Positions 54,070-64,000 of a DNA stretch of 64,000 bases are shown here, piece by piece. Below the pieces are notes generated by a model. It saw only the letters and a program-made list of their open reading frames with translations, did not search any database and was not told the DNA's origin. This DNA is from Diphasiastrum complanatum (taxonomy: Eukaryota; Streptophyta; Lycopodiopsida; Lycopodiales; Lycopodiaceae). Numbering within the stretch: the first letter of the stretch is position 1; every line of letters begins with the position of its first letter. Location of the stretch: positions 39,052,015 through 39,116,014 of the forward strand of contig CM055110.1 of assembly GCA_029204225.1 (NCBI GenBank). The letters are read 5' to 3'. Made by a program: the position numbers and the translations under genes.

Positions 54070-56582
54070 ATATAGTGATTGATAGTACCATTTGTTGGGC
54101 AGACTTTCAAATGGCTGGAAAAAATGCTTGTTTTTTGTGCGGGCCAAATCTTGTGGGAAGATACTCTTTTAGTCTCAAAAAAGTGTTTTATGAAAATCAT
54201 CGTAAATACTTGCATGAAGGCCATCCATTTAGAGACACTCATAGAAGAGGTTTTGCAGGAAGAGTTGAGAGAGATGCCTCCAAAGAGGATGTTCGTGAAA
54301 GATTGGCGAATAATATGGGAGGAATCTCAAGCAAAGCCAATCGATGGTATGAAAATATTATCTATATTTCATCGTTTGGAATATTGGAATAACCTTTTGA
54401 TTAATCACCTACTTGATCCCATGCGCATATTTAAAAATGTGGGTGAATCTATTTGAAAACACTTGATTGGTGTAAAAGATACCATTGTTGCAAGGCACGA
54501 TCTAAAAGAATCAAACACTCAAAAAGAATATTAGATAAAGGATGGTGAAGATCATGCTCCAGAAGTACCTTGGACATTCACTAAGGAGGAGCTTAACCAT
54601 GTGCGCTCCATTATTCATGATATTAGAACACCAACTGGTTTTGCCCATTCTCTACGGTCATCATTCACAGTGGATGGAAAGTTGCAAGGTCTCAAATCTC
54701 ATAATTGGCTAAAGATGATTCAATTCATCTATCCATTGTCAATTTGTGGGTGCTTGTCAAAAGATATCTGTGAGACCATATACAAACTATCAATCATTGT
54801 CAGGTATTTACATGTATTTGGTGCATTTTTTTATTTAGGATTTATTGATTGGAAATTCAAATAGACATAAAATGGATTGAATATGTTGCAGATGGATGTG
54901 TTCAAAAGAAATCCGTGAGCTGGATCTTCGCAAGAGACATGAGGATATGGTGGAGATTGTGTGCATGTTTGAGAGATATTTTTCGACTTCCATCATGGAC
55001 TCACAAGTGCATTTATTGGTGCACTTGGTTGAAGAAGTTTTTATTGCTGGTCCAGTGCACACTAGGTATAAGTGCATAAATTATCTTTTGCATGTGTATT
55101 TAAACTAAATCAATTGATACATGAACTCATTAAATAAAATACTTATTTTTAACCATTTGTGACTTTTTAGGTGGAAGTTCTTTATGGAAAGGTACATGAA
55201 AGTCTTAAAAGATATTGTGCGTCAAAAGACAAGGCCTGAAGGTAGCATGTCAAAGGGATGGTTAGTACATGAATCTCTTTTTTATGTTACTGAAATTTTT
55301 CACCAACTACATCCATCTGCTCCACTATTGTGGTGTGATGAGGAAGCCGAAGAGGTAACTAGTGAAAAACCTCAAGGGATGGGAAAGGTCCATAGGTTGG
55401 CACCCTTCCAACGAGAATTTTTTTTTACATTTATGATTGTGGAGTTATGGATAAATGGTTAGATCTATATGAAGAAGAAAAAAAAGTGAGGGCCTTGTCT
55501 AGAAAGCACCAACGACAGAATAGAGGTAGACACATGGCCTCAAGTTCACATGATCTTGAGCCATTGCCCAAGCAATGGACTATAGAGTGGATGCATGACA
55601 CACTACAAAAAGCAACAAAAGAGAGACAAAAAATATCAAACGCAGAATGGGACTTTGCAAGAGGATGTGAATGGAAGGTATTATTCTTTAGATACTTTAT
55701 TATTAGAACATTCTTGTTTATAACAATATTTGTTTAATCATTTTGAAACACCATGTTCATTCACAGTGATTATTTATGAGATTCATGTTTGTCATGTGGC
55801 AGTGCAAAACGTATAATGCTTATGGGCTTTTGGTTTTCACTTTTGTGTTGAAAGGATTGATAAGAAGAGACGCACACACAATTGTGGTGTAATAGCATCT
55901 TTCCAACAAGAAAGTCAAAGCAGTGCATGAGATCAGAAATCCATCTCAGGAGATATAGAATATGTAGGAACTATACAAAATATTTATGATGTGTCATTTG
56001 GTGAAAGTGGACACTATTTTTTATTTGATGTGAAATGGTTCAAGGTAGTTTGTAGAGGGCTAAATGCAACCATAAAATTGGATTTAAGTGGATTTTTTGC
56101 GATTGATTCATCAAAAACATTGAGCATGGAGCCCTTTGACACATTGGTGTTGCCTCGTCACTGTGCTATAATCTTTTCCATTTTATTGCAAGTGACTTCA
56201 GTATGTGAATTTTCAATATGTTCTAAAATAGTGATTTTTACAGGTGTTTTTTCAACCCTATCGACTAAACAAGATATGGTGGTTTGTAGCTCAAGTTGAA
56301 CCACGTTCACGATGAGTATTTGAGGGTGCAAATGTTGAGAATAAAATGGAAAACCTTCATTTTAACTATGAGATTGAGCTACCTAGAGATGTAATAAATC
56401 GTCAAACCATACTTGAAGCACCCACTTCCATAGATGTTGAGAATAGAAATTCTAATAATCAAGATGATGAAATAATTTTTGAAAGTGAGAGTGATGATGA
56501 AAATTATCTAAGAGGAGATGAATTGCATGATGTTGTCACTGATGAAATTGATTTGCAAACAAAATTTCGAAAAATCGACTAA
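54070..56582 (+). pseudogene. CACTA transposase relic (TNP2, DUF4218 and DUF4216 regions)
   Basis: In order on the plus strand: 'GKNACFLCGPNLVGRYSFSL' (54117-), 'KILSIFHRLEYWNNLLINHL' then 'DPMRIFKNVGES' (about 54345-54455), which are TNP2 blocks. 'IRTPTGFAHSLRSSFTVDGK' (54624-) comes next, then 'FERYFSTSIMDSQVHLLVHL' with 'AGPVHTR' and 'RYMKVLKDIVRQKTRPEGSM' (54968-55250), the DUF4218 core. 'DVKWFKVVCRGLNATIKLDL' (56030-) and 'QVFFQPY' are DUF4216-like. An acidic tail ends at 56582. Blocks are separated by stops and by AT-rich gaps that may be introns. CACTA transposases cut elements ended by CACTA repeats; no such ends were found here. Not functional as read. Confidence 0.8.
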
Positions 56583-59500
56583 GTGTCAGGTTTTGTGTGG
56601 ATACTATGAGTGGATAAACACAGAGTTTTCTAGTTGTGATTATAGGACAGCTAGATGATCAATGGATCGTGACTAGGTACTAAAACACACCATTGATCAT
56701 CAGATCTTTACAGTCCTAGAATTTCCTTTCCAAAATTACTGATGTCCCATACCATCAGCTTTTCCTTCCAAAAAATCCTTAACCGCCTTATCTGATATTC
56801 TAGAGATCCATTGATCAAATGTGGGTATTCCAATGTGGTATCTCATTATTTACAAAATCAGAAACTCTCAAATCTATTTTTCGCTTTCTTAATTAATCCT
56901 TTACTTCTTAGTAATTTCTTGAATCTAAGATATCAGACTAGTTTATATGAATTCTTTCCGGGATGAAGTTATTCTTCTGAAAGACTGTTATGTCATATAA
57001 ATTACTACTTGCGGGAATGGACTTGGAATTCAGATAAATTCTAAGGTTAAAGTGTTTCAATTTCTTAAATCTAGAATATTTCTTTTTGCATAAATGGATT
57101 TCGATGGAAGGTAGTTTCTGTCTCTCGGGTTGAAAATATTTGAAGGGAAAAAAGGAGGGGTGAAGTGGTGGAATAAAATTCTATTTGGAAATCTGTTGGT
57201 TGCATAGTTTTCTGTAGAGAACCAGCCGTGGTATAGAAATGAGATTTGGTTTGAAAGTAATTTCAAATAGATTCAGAGTAAGATACCTAATTGGAACTTT
57301 TTGAATAAGAGAAATTCTCTAGGGATTGTGTGGACAATCTGGAACTAGAACAAGTTTGATATTGAATCATTATCAATAAGTAGTAGAGTGAAAGGTCAAA
57401 GGTTACTAATTCCATTTTGATTGGAATAGAAGTAAGTTTGATCAGGATATAAGTCTGAGAGTTCTGTATTGGATAACCTAATCTTAGTTTTAGTACTAGG
57501 ATTAGTGAGGGGTTGATTGAGTGGATGAAATTATGTAATTAGAGGTAAGTTGGATTTGAAAACTGTTGAGATTGAATGTTATTTGTCTCAAAGATTTCTC
57601 GGATATGTTATTTACTCATGAGAAATAGAAAATCTTTTGTAGCTGAGTTCCAAGATCTCAGTGAGATATGTGAGTAACATATGCGGGTTCTGGAGGAATC
57701 TGCCAGATAAAAAATGTGTTTATGTACTGGGTCATAGTGAGATTATTCACATATGTGCACGATTAATCTTGTATGAATCTATTGTGTATTCCTGGCTACT
57801 AGGGTGGGTTATTTGGTGCACTTAACCTAGTCGGTGAACATAAACATGTGATCAAGTATTGTTTTGATAGATACTTGCAGAGTTAACAAATCTTTGGATT
57901 GGAGATTTATGGATTAACTTATAAATGGTTTGAATGAGGATCTAAATGTGGTGTCATACTAGTATAATTGAGATCTGCACCTAGACATTTGAGATTTATG
58001 AATCATTGGCAATTAACTTGAGTAGTTGATTACTCCAGGATGAAGTTAATTGGTAAAACGATTAGTGTGATGCGAGTTCATCGAGGACTGATGGTTTTAT
58101 ATTATATTGCTTGTAAAACGCATGATTAGTGAATCATTTCGGTTCATCAATTAAAATTGTGTGCATTGGATATATAGTATTCTTGGGATAGAGTATTTCT
58201 TAGTTAAGGAAGGGACTCAGTTCATTAGTGATTGTATTCCAGAGAGCTCAATTGGAGAACGAATCATAATGGATCCAAGAATAATAACTGAATTGATGTT
58301 CAGCAGGACTTTGGGTATCTAGATATGATTCTAGATTGTAATATAAAGTTTTTGTGGTTGAAGATGATCGTCATTTTGGTATGCATTCAGTCTTTAATTA
58401 CCAGTGGTTTCTAGACTTTGAATCTTGCACTTCAGTTAAACAATCCTGGTTGAAGAATATTTCTAAATCCAGTATTTTCTTAGTGGAAAGATTTTGGAAT
58501 GATTCTTACTTTTCCTGAGTTATGTGAGACATATACTCCAGTATCCTGTAAATGATTAAATATAATTTTGGATTCCAGAAAATTATGATTGACGAATCGC
58601 ACGAATCTAAATATTTATGATTGATGGATCATAAATAGATACTTAATTATTGTCAGAGGATTATTTGGAATTGTGATGATTCTTAAGTGTGACGATTAAG
58701 TCTTGGTCTATTAATAGAGTAAGAATTTATATCAGTGTTTTGAATCTCTTTACTCTAGTATTATTGAGAACCTATGGATCTCACAGACATTCTCACAAGA
58801 TAAGTACTTTACTTGTGGAGAATTTGATTTATCTAGTGGATGCTATTCTGCTACAATATATGGTATGTAGATGTTTGAGTACAATTTTTTGTTTGATTGG
58901 ATCTCCAGTTATCATAGGAGACAGATAAGTCTATTAAGATGAATGAATGCTATTTTCTTGTATTTGGTGCTAGAAACATGAGCATTTAACTCAAAAGAGT
59001 ATTTGGAAAACTCAGAGTTGAGTTTTAATCATTCTATATATTAATGATTCTCCTAGAGATTCTAGTGGAATGAATTATCATATCTTAAAATTGGATTCTA
59101 AGGATAATTGTATTTGGAAGCTTTTTATAAATTGTTTGCCATAGTTTGTGGATAATTTTAGACTGTAATTATTATTTATTTTCTTTAAATTTAATCTTCT
59201 AAGTTAGAGAATATTTCACTCAGTGGCTCATGTAAGTATTTTACATGAAAGTGATATTACTAGCTTGTGTTGAGTGTAACCTAGTTGAGAAATTTATTGC
59301 TTAGTGTACTTTTCAAATTTAAGTCGTACTCCAGAACAGAGATTAACGGTTAGAAATTGCAATTGGTTTATCTTTGAGTACTTGTTTGACATGAAAGTCA
59401 AACTAAGGATAATGATTTCCTGGGTTAATATTGCCCTTTTGATATCCCATAGGGTGTTTTCACATTGGTGCTCTTGGGGACCCACAACTTGGTGGCATGT

Positions 59501-59887
59501 AAGTGCCCCAATCATTGTAAGAGGTTGTAGGAGGGTAGTCCAATCATTGATCTATGTTTCAACCTATGTTGGATCTAGAGCTACTATGAGTGTGAGAGTG
59601 TGAGAGTTCACACTTAGTTTTTTTGAAGAGAGATGTGTGAGAGAGCTTCCAAAGGCTTAGAATATTTTTGACATTCTCTCTCTGCTCGAGAGCCACTACT
59701 GTATTCTCTCTCGACCCGAGAGCAAGCCATTTCCATACTTAGTTCTTTTCATCAAAAGTTGCCTCTCATTGTGAATATTCGTTTAGATTGCAATAATTGT
59801 GTCTTCATATTTGCAAAGCTTATTGTGATATTTCAAGATCACCTTATTCTAGTTTAGAAAATGACATGCATGATAAATGGTGTGGCT
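56583..59887. other. Gene-free, AT-rich stretch
   Basis: About 3.3 kb with only short ORFs and no motif in six frames. A segment at 59434-59494 ('CATAGGGTGTTTTCACATT') is repeated at 60126-60184. (GAGA)-type short runs occur at 59625-59720. It may include the 3' part of the CACTA element, but no end could be located. Confidence 0.5.
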
Positions 59888-60123
59888 TAAGAGCATGTCT
59901 CCATGGACATGAAACATGGACTAGGACTTGGTTCACTATTTCGAAGGTGACGTCATTGAAAGGTGGATAGAAGGGTTCTTTGAAGCCATTTTTTGTAAGC
60001 GCTTGTCATCTTGGTCACGAGATAGAACTTTTGGATGAATGGAGTCCATGTTTCAGATCCATGGAGACGTGCCCTTTTGGATGAATGGAATCCATGTTTC
60101 AGATCCATGAAGACGCGCTCTTA
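59888..60123. mobile_element. MITE-like element, 236 bp, with about 33 bp inverted ends
   Basis: 59888-59920 and 60091-60123 are inverted repeats matching at about 28 of 33 positions, starting TAAGAGC and ending GCTCTTA. The right end is also tandemly duplicated (about 60030-60076 and 60077-60122). No coding. No clear target-site duplication, so the superfamily is open. Confidence 0.55.
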
Positions 60124-60776
60124 CTCCCCTTTTGAAATCTCATAGGGTGTTTTCACATTGTGCTCTTGGGCCCTCACAACTTGGTCTTTATTTTTCACTT
60201 CTCAAATGTTTTTGTTTCTTTAAAAAGCAAATATGTTCCCACAATTTTGAAATGCATTGCACTTGCAAATGCCCGTGCCAACGGCCAGTGCCCTTGGGTC
60301 GGGTCACCACGTCACGTACAGATGGCCGTAGTCTTCCGTCCCAAACCTTCCACAGCGACCCACGTCACCTGCAGATGGGTGTCCCATTCTGTCCTTGACC
60401 TCCCACCACCGGTCAGTCAAAGGACGGAGGACTTCGGCGTGAGTGTTACGGTCGCGGGTCACCGGCGTCCGGCGGCCGGTAGAATGATCATTGAAGCCTG
60501 AAGGTTTCCGTTACAAGAAAATCTAACTGCGGCCGCCGTCGCAGTCGCAGTCACCTTTCGGCCGTATCGTTTATTTAAAGAAATCGCGCAGCTGAGGTGA
60601 AGATTGATTTTTCTCCCGCTTATCCAAAACTTGCAGCTTTACGATCCACGCTTCCGATCCACGCTGCTTCTTTCTGTCTTTTTCTTCTCGCATTCATCGT
60701 CTGACACTCTAACACAATTGCAGAATAGCACACGCCCTTTGGTCGGCATAAGAATTGAGCCAGCGGGAGAGGCATA
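60124..60776 (+). promoter_or_regulatory. GC-rich upstream region and putative promoter of the SABATH gene
   Basis: The base composition changes sharply near 60280 to CpG-rich sequence (for example 60520-60560), unlike the AT-rich TE background. A TATTTAAA box at 60572-60579 lies about 200 bp before the ATG, a reasonable TATA position for a leader of about 170 bp. No specific operator is identifiable. Confidence 0.45.
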
Positions 60777-62301
60777 ATGGCTGAAGAGCTCATCCCTCCT
60801 CAGAAACCTGCTTCTTCCTCTTCTTCTTCTTATACTTCTACTTCTGTGGAGAAGAAAGGGTTGAGCATGGAAGGTGGCACGGGCGACGGAAGCTATGCCC
60901 GCAACTCTGTTACTCAAGCTGCAGCCATCGGCGAAGTGATTCATAAGTTCCGGGCCGCTTTGAGAAGCTTGGAGTTCAGAGATGAGAGCGTCATTCGCAT
61001 AGCAGATCTTGGATGCTCCACAGGACCCAATACTTTGTCTGTCGTTAGCCTGGTGGTGAATTGCTTGCAGGAAAATCATCCCCTTGATCAGGTGGAGTAT
61101 CAGGTATTCTTTTCTGATCTTCCCTCCAATGATTTTAACACGTTGTTCCACATGCTACCCCCCTCTCCTGGATACGGCGACTGATCAAGGGAGCACAGCC
61201 ACGAGAGCGTATCATGCAGCCGGCGTTCCGGGATCATTCTTCAGGCGCCAATTTCCCAAAGAGTCTCTCCACGTAGCGATGTCTTTCTTATCTCTGCACT
61301 GGCTTTCCAAGGTAGACTACTAAAAGCCTATTCTAAGTAGCCTCTATGTCTTTGTTTTGGATGATATGTCTCCAATTGTCAATTTTGCTCATGCTTTCTT
61401 CTTCTTTTTGCTTTTCCTTTGTTCTTTCCCTTGATTTTTCTTTTTTCCCTCTTTTAGTCTTTATTCGTGGGGCTGATTGGAATCGATTGCTGACCACAAG
61501 TGAGTAGTGGAAAAGAACTCCGGACTTTGATTGTTTTAGCACATGCGTTTTGCTTTTGGTGGGTCGTAATTAGTACTTTTTTTTATCTTTTATCGTGTCG
61601 AGCTTATCTTGAATATTTTTCAGGTCCCAGAAGCTGTTGAGGATCCCAATTCCCCGGCTTGGAACAAGGAAATCGTTTCAGTCGATCACGCACCTTTGCC
61701 TGTAGTAGAAGCATTTATCGAGCAAGCTAAAGAAGATCTACAAGCCTTTCTAAAGAGCCGAGCTGAGGAAATGGTCCCTGGGGGTCTCATATTCCTGTTA
61801 TTTCTGGGGAGGGAGGATCATGATCACCCAGATATTCAATGGCCATCGAAAGAATCTGACCCGTCTGATCCTTCGGATCCTCACTACCTATTCACAACAG
61901 AATTTCTCAACTCATGGAATGATCTGGTTTCGGAGGGACTAATCGCAGCAGAAACAAGAGATGCATTCAACCTGCCCACGTTTAATCGCAGCTTGAATGA
62001 GGTGGAGCAAGCCGTAAACGAGAGTCCGTATTTTGAGATCCGGATTCTGGAGCAGAAAGTAGGATTATGGTTCAGTTCCGCTGACAGGGAAAAATGGGCG
62101 TGCGATCACAAGGCCTTTGGCAAAATGTGGAACAACATTGCGAGGAGCACATTGGGCAACCTGATCGAGTCCCGTCTAGGCCCTCAACTCACTCACATCT
62201 TCTTCCAGCGCAACGAAGCAAACATCATCAAACTAGCAACCGAAATCCTTTCCCCTCGCCACTACTACGTCCTCAACGTCGTGGGCCTCCTCCGCCGCTA
62301 G
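60777..62301 (+). CDS. SABATH-family carboxyl methyltransferase, two exons, frameshift in exon 1
   Basis: Exon 1 is 60777-61311, the intron 61312-61623 (GT...CAG) and exon 2 61624-62301; the join 'HWLSK|VPEAV' is in phase. SABATH enzymes methylate carboxyl or ring-N groups of small molecules (salicylate, jasmonate, indole acetate, benzoate, xanthosine) with SAM in the cytosol. Hallmarks: 'SYARNS' (residues 39-44), SAM block 'IADLGCSTGPNTL' (75-87), 'FFSDLPSNDFNTLF' (111-124), 'GVPGSFFRRQFPKESLHVA' and 'SLHWLSK' late in exon 1, and 'GGLIFLLFLGRE' in exon 2. The total would be about 403 residues, slightly long because of a Ser-rich N-terminal extension of about 30 residues. After 'GYGD' the frame hits TGA at 61182; the next conserved block is in the +1 frame, so one extra base (probably T61182) breaks the gene. 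All other parts look sound, so it is a recent pseudogene or a sequencing error. The substrate cannot be predicted. The ATG suits the Ser-rich leader; a Met at residue 31 is closer to the usual SABATH start. Confidence 0.85.
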
Positions 62302-64000
62302 CTGCCATTTCCCTTCACCAGTTGTTCCGATCCATGCTTCTCACATCACGTTCTTCTTACCCTTCCATTTCCGTCTTCTTCAAGGACGATCTGATCCGCA
62401 GGGCAGCCCCTACAAACACAGGCCGGCCCTTAATGAAAACCCGTCCTTAACGCAAGTCACCAATTGGGCCTTGCCCTGGCGGCTGGCCTGTGGTAGTACT
62501 GGCCCGTAGTTGTCTCTCTGCCACGTGTCTTTAATTTAATTCCCGAAACAATTAAAATGATATTTATTTTCGTGTGTTTTTATTATTTTAATACGAAAGC
62601 TTCACCGCCTCCAACACACGAGCACGAAAGGACCGAACAGTGCATATACTATTTATCTATATACATCAAAAACAAAATTGTACTTTATTGGCAAAAAAAA
62701 CAATTCAATGTATTGAATTGAATTGTGGCGAGGGAGGGGGCTCTGAATTTTATAAGGTGAAGTGCCGCTGTAGCCACATGCGTGCCACTAATTGCCTTGG
62801 CCCTTCAGCAATGAAACGTCGCCGTCGGACCATTGGACCCCCTAGGCCTAGGGCCTAACTAATGTTAGGGGAGGTTTCTCAATTTCAGAGTTGTTGTGGG
62901 TTTCGCAATTGGCGATGGGCAATAATATATGTGTTGATTTTTGAAGTTAAAAGATGTTTTTGACTCTCTTGAGTCTTCACTTAAATCTTGGCCTTGATGC
63001 TACACATTGTGCCACATACATATTTTATTTTTTTATTTCTTTTATTAAGCAATTAGTGGTCGTTATATACAACATATACAGCTTGGCAATGCCATTTACG
63101 GAGCTAGTCTCCTTAGATGTCACTACACAGCGGTCGGGATTCGAGACCACATACATATTTAGATGTTGAACTCAAAAACATGTAACTAGCTTACCAAACC
63201 CCAAAAAAATCACATATGGACCCGACAATGGTAAAATTAGTGTTATCTTCTTGGTGCTTATCTTCTCACTTACAAAGATTTAGAATCTTCTCAAATATTT
63301 GTAGTGTGTAACATCCCCCAAATTCAAATCTAGCAAGATTTCTCCTCGGTGTTTTTGTTTTCTCAGCCTATCTAGCACTCAAAAATATAGAATATCCAAT
63401 ATTTATCACATGGACCATCACTTAAGCGAAATCTACGAGGATTTGTGGTGGTCCAAATCATTCAAGTCAACGTTTCTTAAATATATGAATTATTTACTAT
63501 GTTTATAAGTTTATTTCTTATTTTTCACTTTTCCTTATTGTATAATTTGTCACTCAAGCCAAAATATTCTAGCCTTCAATTGGTCAAGTGAAATTTCATG
63601 AAAGTTCTCAAAGAGACAATAAACATGTTTCGACAATTAGCTATGTATTGACTCAAGCTTTGTCCACATCAATACGTAAGCAAACTATAAGTCAATAAAA
63701 TGTGATGCATCAAATCCATAAAGTTCATAAAGCGCAGATGGTTTTCAACTTTCGTAACCGTTTCAAATAGACAACAAGCTTATATTCTTTGAGTGCATTC
63801 AATTAAGTACACCTATTAAATATTTTTATAATAGATGTACTATGAAAAGTGAGCTACCAAAAGCTTGATTGACTCTATATTCTTGTAATAATATCATTGA
63901 CTTGGATTCATTGTATGTATGTTGTATAGAAATCTGTAGCACACCCTTGAAGAAAATCAAGGTCAAGCAAGAAAGTGCTCTTTTAAGTAAATGAGAGTAA
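62302..64000. other. SABATH 3' flank and gene-free sequence
   Basis: Immediately after the stop there is GC-moderate sequence to about 62500, which may be 3' UTR, then AT-rich DNA. I see no further gene, RNA gene or transposon motif. Short ORFs at 62640-62858 and 62954-63169 have no recognisable features. Confidence 0.5.

Noticed and set aside
60639-61151. 170-codon minus-strand ORF opposite SABATH exon 1
   Set aside because: Antisense shadow of a GC-rich exon. The plus strand carries all SABATH motifs and splice sites.
62094-62450. 118-codon plus-strand ORF over SABATH exon 2
   Set aside because: Out-of-frame shadow of the SABATH C-terminus, with no motif.

Overview
This is a stretch of large-genome plant DNA, almost certainly from a vascular plant. 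The evidence is Ty1/Copia and Ty3/Gypsy retrotransposons with plant-type primer-binding sites (TGGTATCAGA), a plant CACTA transposase, a MULE-like transposase with a SWIM finger, and one plant-specific SABATH methyltransferase gene with a plant-style intron. The background is AT-rich and TE decay is heavy. I cannot name the species. The mix of degenerate retroelements and very long (CT)n arrays would fit a gymnosperm or fern, but that is a guess.

Layout. 0-2 kb: Gypsy and CACTA scraps on the minus strand. 2-7.3 kb: gene-free, with short tandem repeats and a 142 bp (CT)n array. 7.4-8.8 kb: a Gypsy reverse-transcriptase relic split by a 240 bp (GA)n array. 8.8-14.8 kb: a structurally complete but coding-dead Copia element (minus strand) with 274 bp LTRs, a PBS and a 5 bp target-site duplication. 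15-17.9 kb: Copia relics. 18-20.5 kb: tandem repeats and a CT-rich minisatellite. 20.6-22.1 kb (minus): a decayed multi-exon gene with a C-terminal SAM-binding, DNA-methylase-like motif. 22.2-27.65 kb (minus): a second Copia family with a 1,034 bp 5' LTR; its 3' end carries an inverted LTR fragment. 27.7-28.7 kb: repeats. 28.6-31.3 kb (minus): the MULE/SWIM transposase relic. 31.3-33.8 and 35.3-36.25 kb (plus): further Copia fragments. 36.7-37.3 kb: a very compact TRIM-like element (LTR, PBS, PPT, LTR with only 47 bp between the LTRs).

37.4-39.1 kb: an unrecognised decayed coiled-coil reading frame. 39.1-45 kb: an inverted pair of LTRs around a block with eight copies of a 17 bp palindrome, then a retroelement leader and gag. 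45.6-46.0 kb: a second DNA-methylase-like relic. 46-52.1 kb: several minus-strand LTR fragments, two copies of an unfamiliar gag-like ORF family, and a plus-strand LTR with TATA box and PBS. 52.5-53.4 kb: an intact 316-codon SET-domain ORF. 54.1-56.6 kb: a degenerate CACTA transposase of the TNP2/DUF4218/DUF4216 type. 56.6-60.1 kb: no gene, apart from a MITE-like element. 60.8-62.3 kb: the SABATH methyltransferase, two exons, with one frame-disrupting base. 62.3-64 kb: nothing recognised.

The only host-like gene is the SABATH gene; nearly everything else is mobile DNA in various states of decay. The most interesting theme is that three reading frames resembling DNA or chromatin modifiers (two DNA-methylase-like, one SET) sit among transposons, the SET ORF directly upstream of a CACTA transposase. 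Whether any is carried by a transposon is inference and needs multi-copy comparison.
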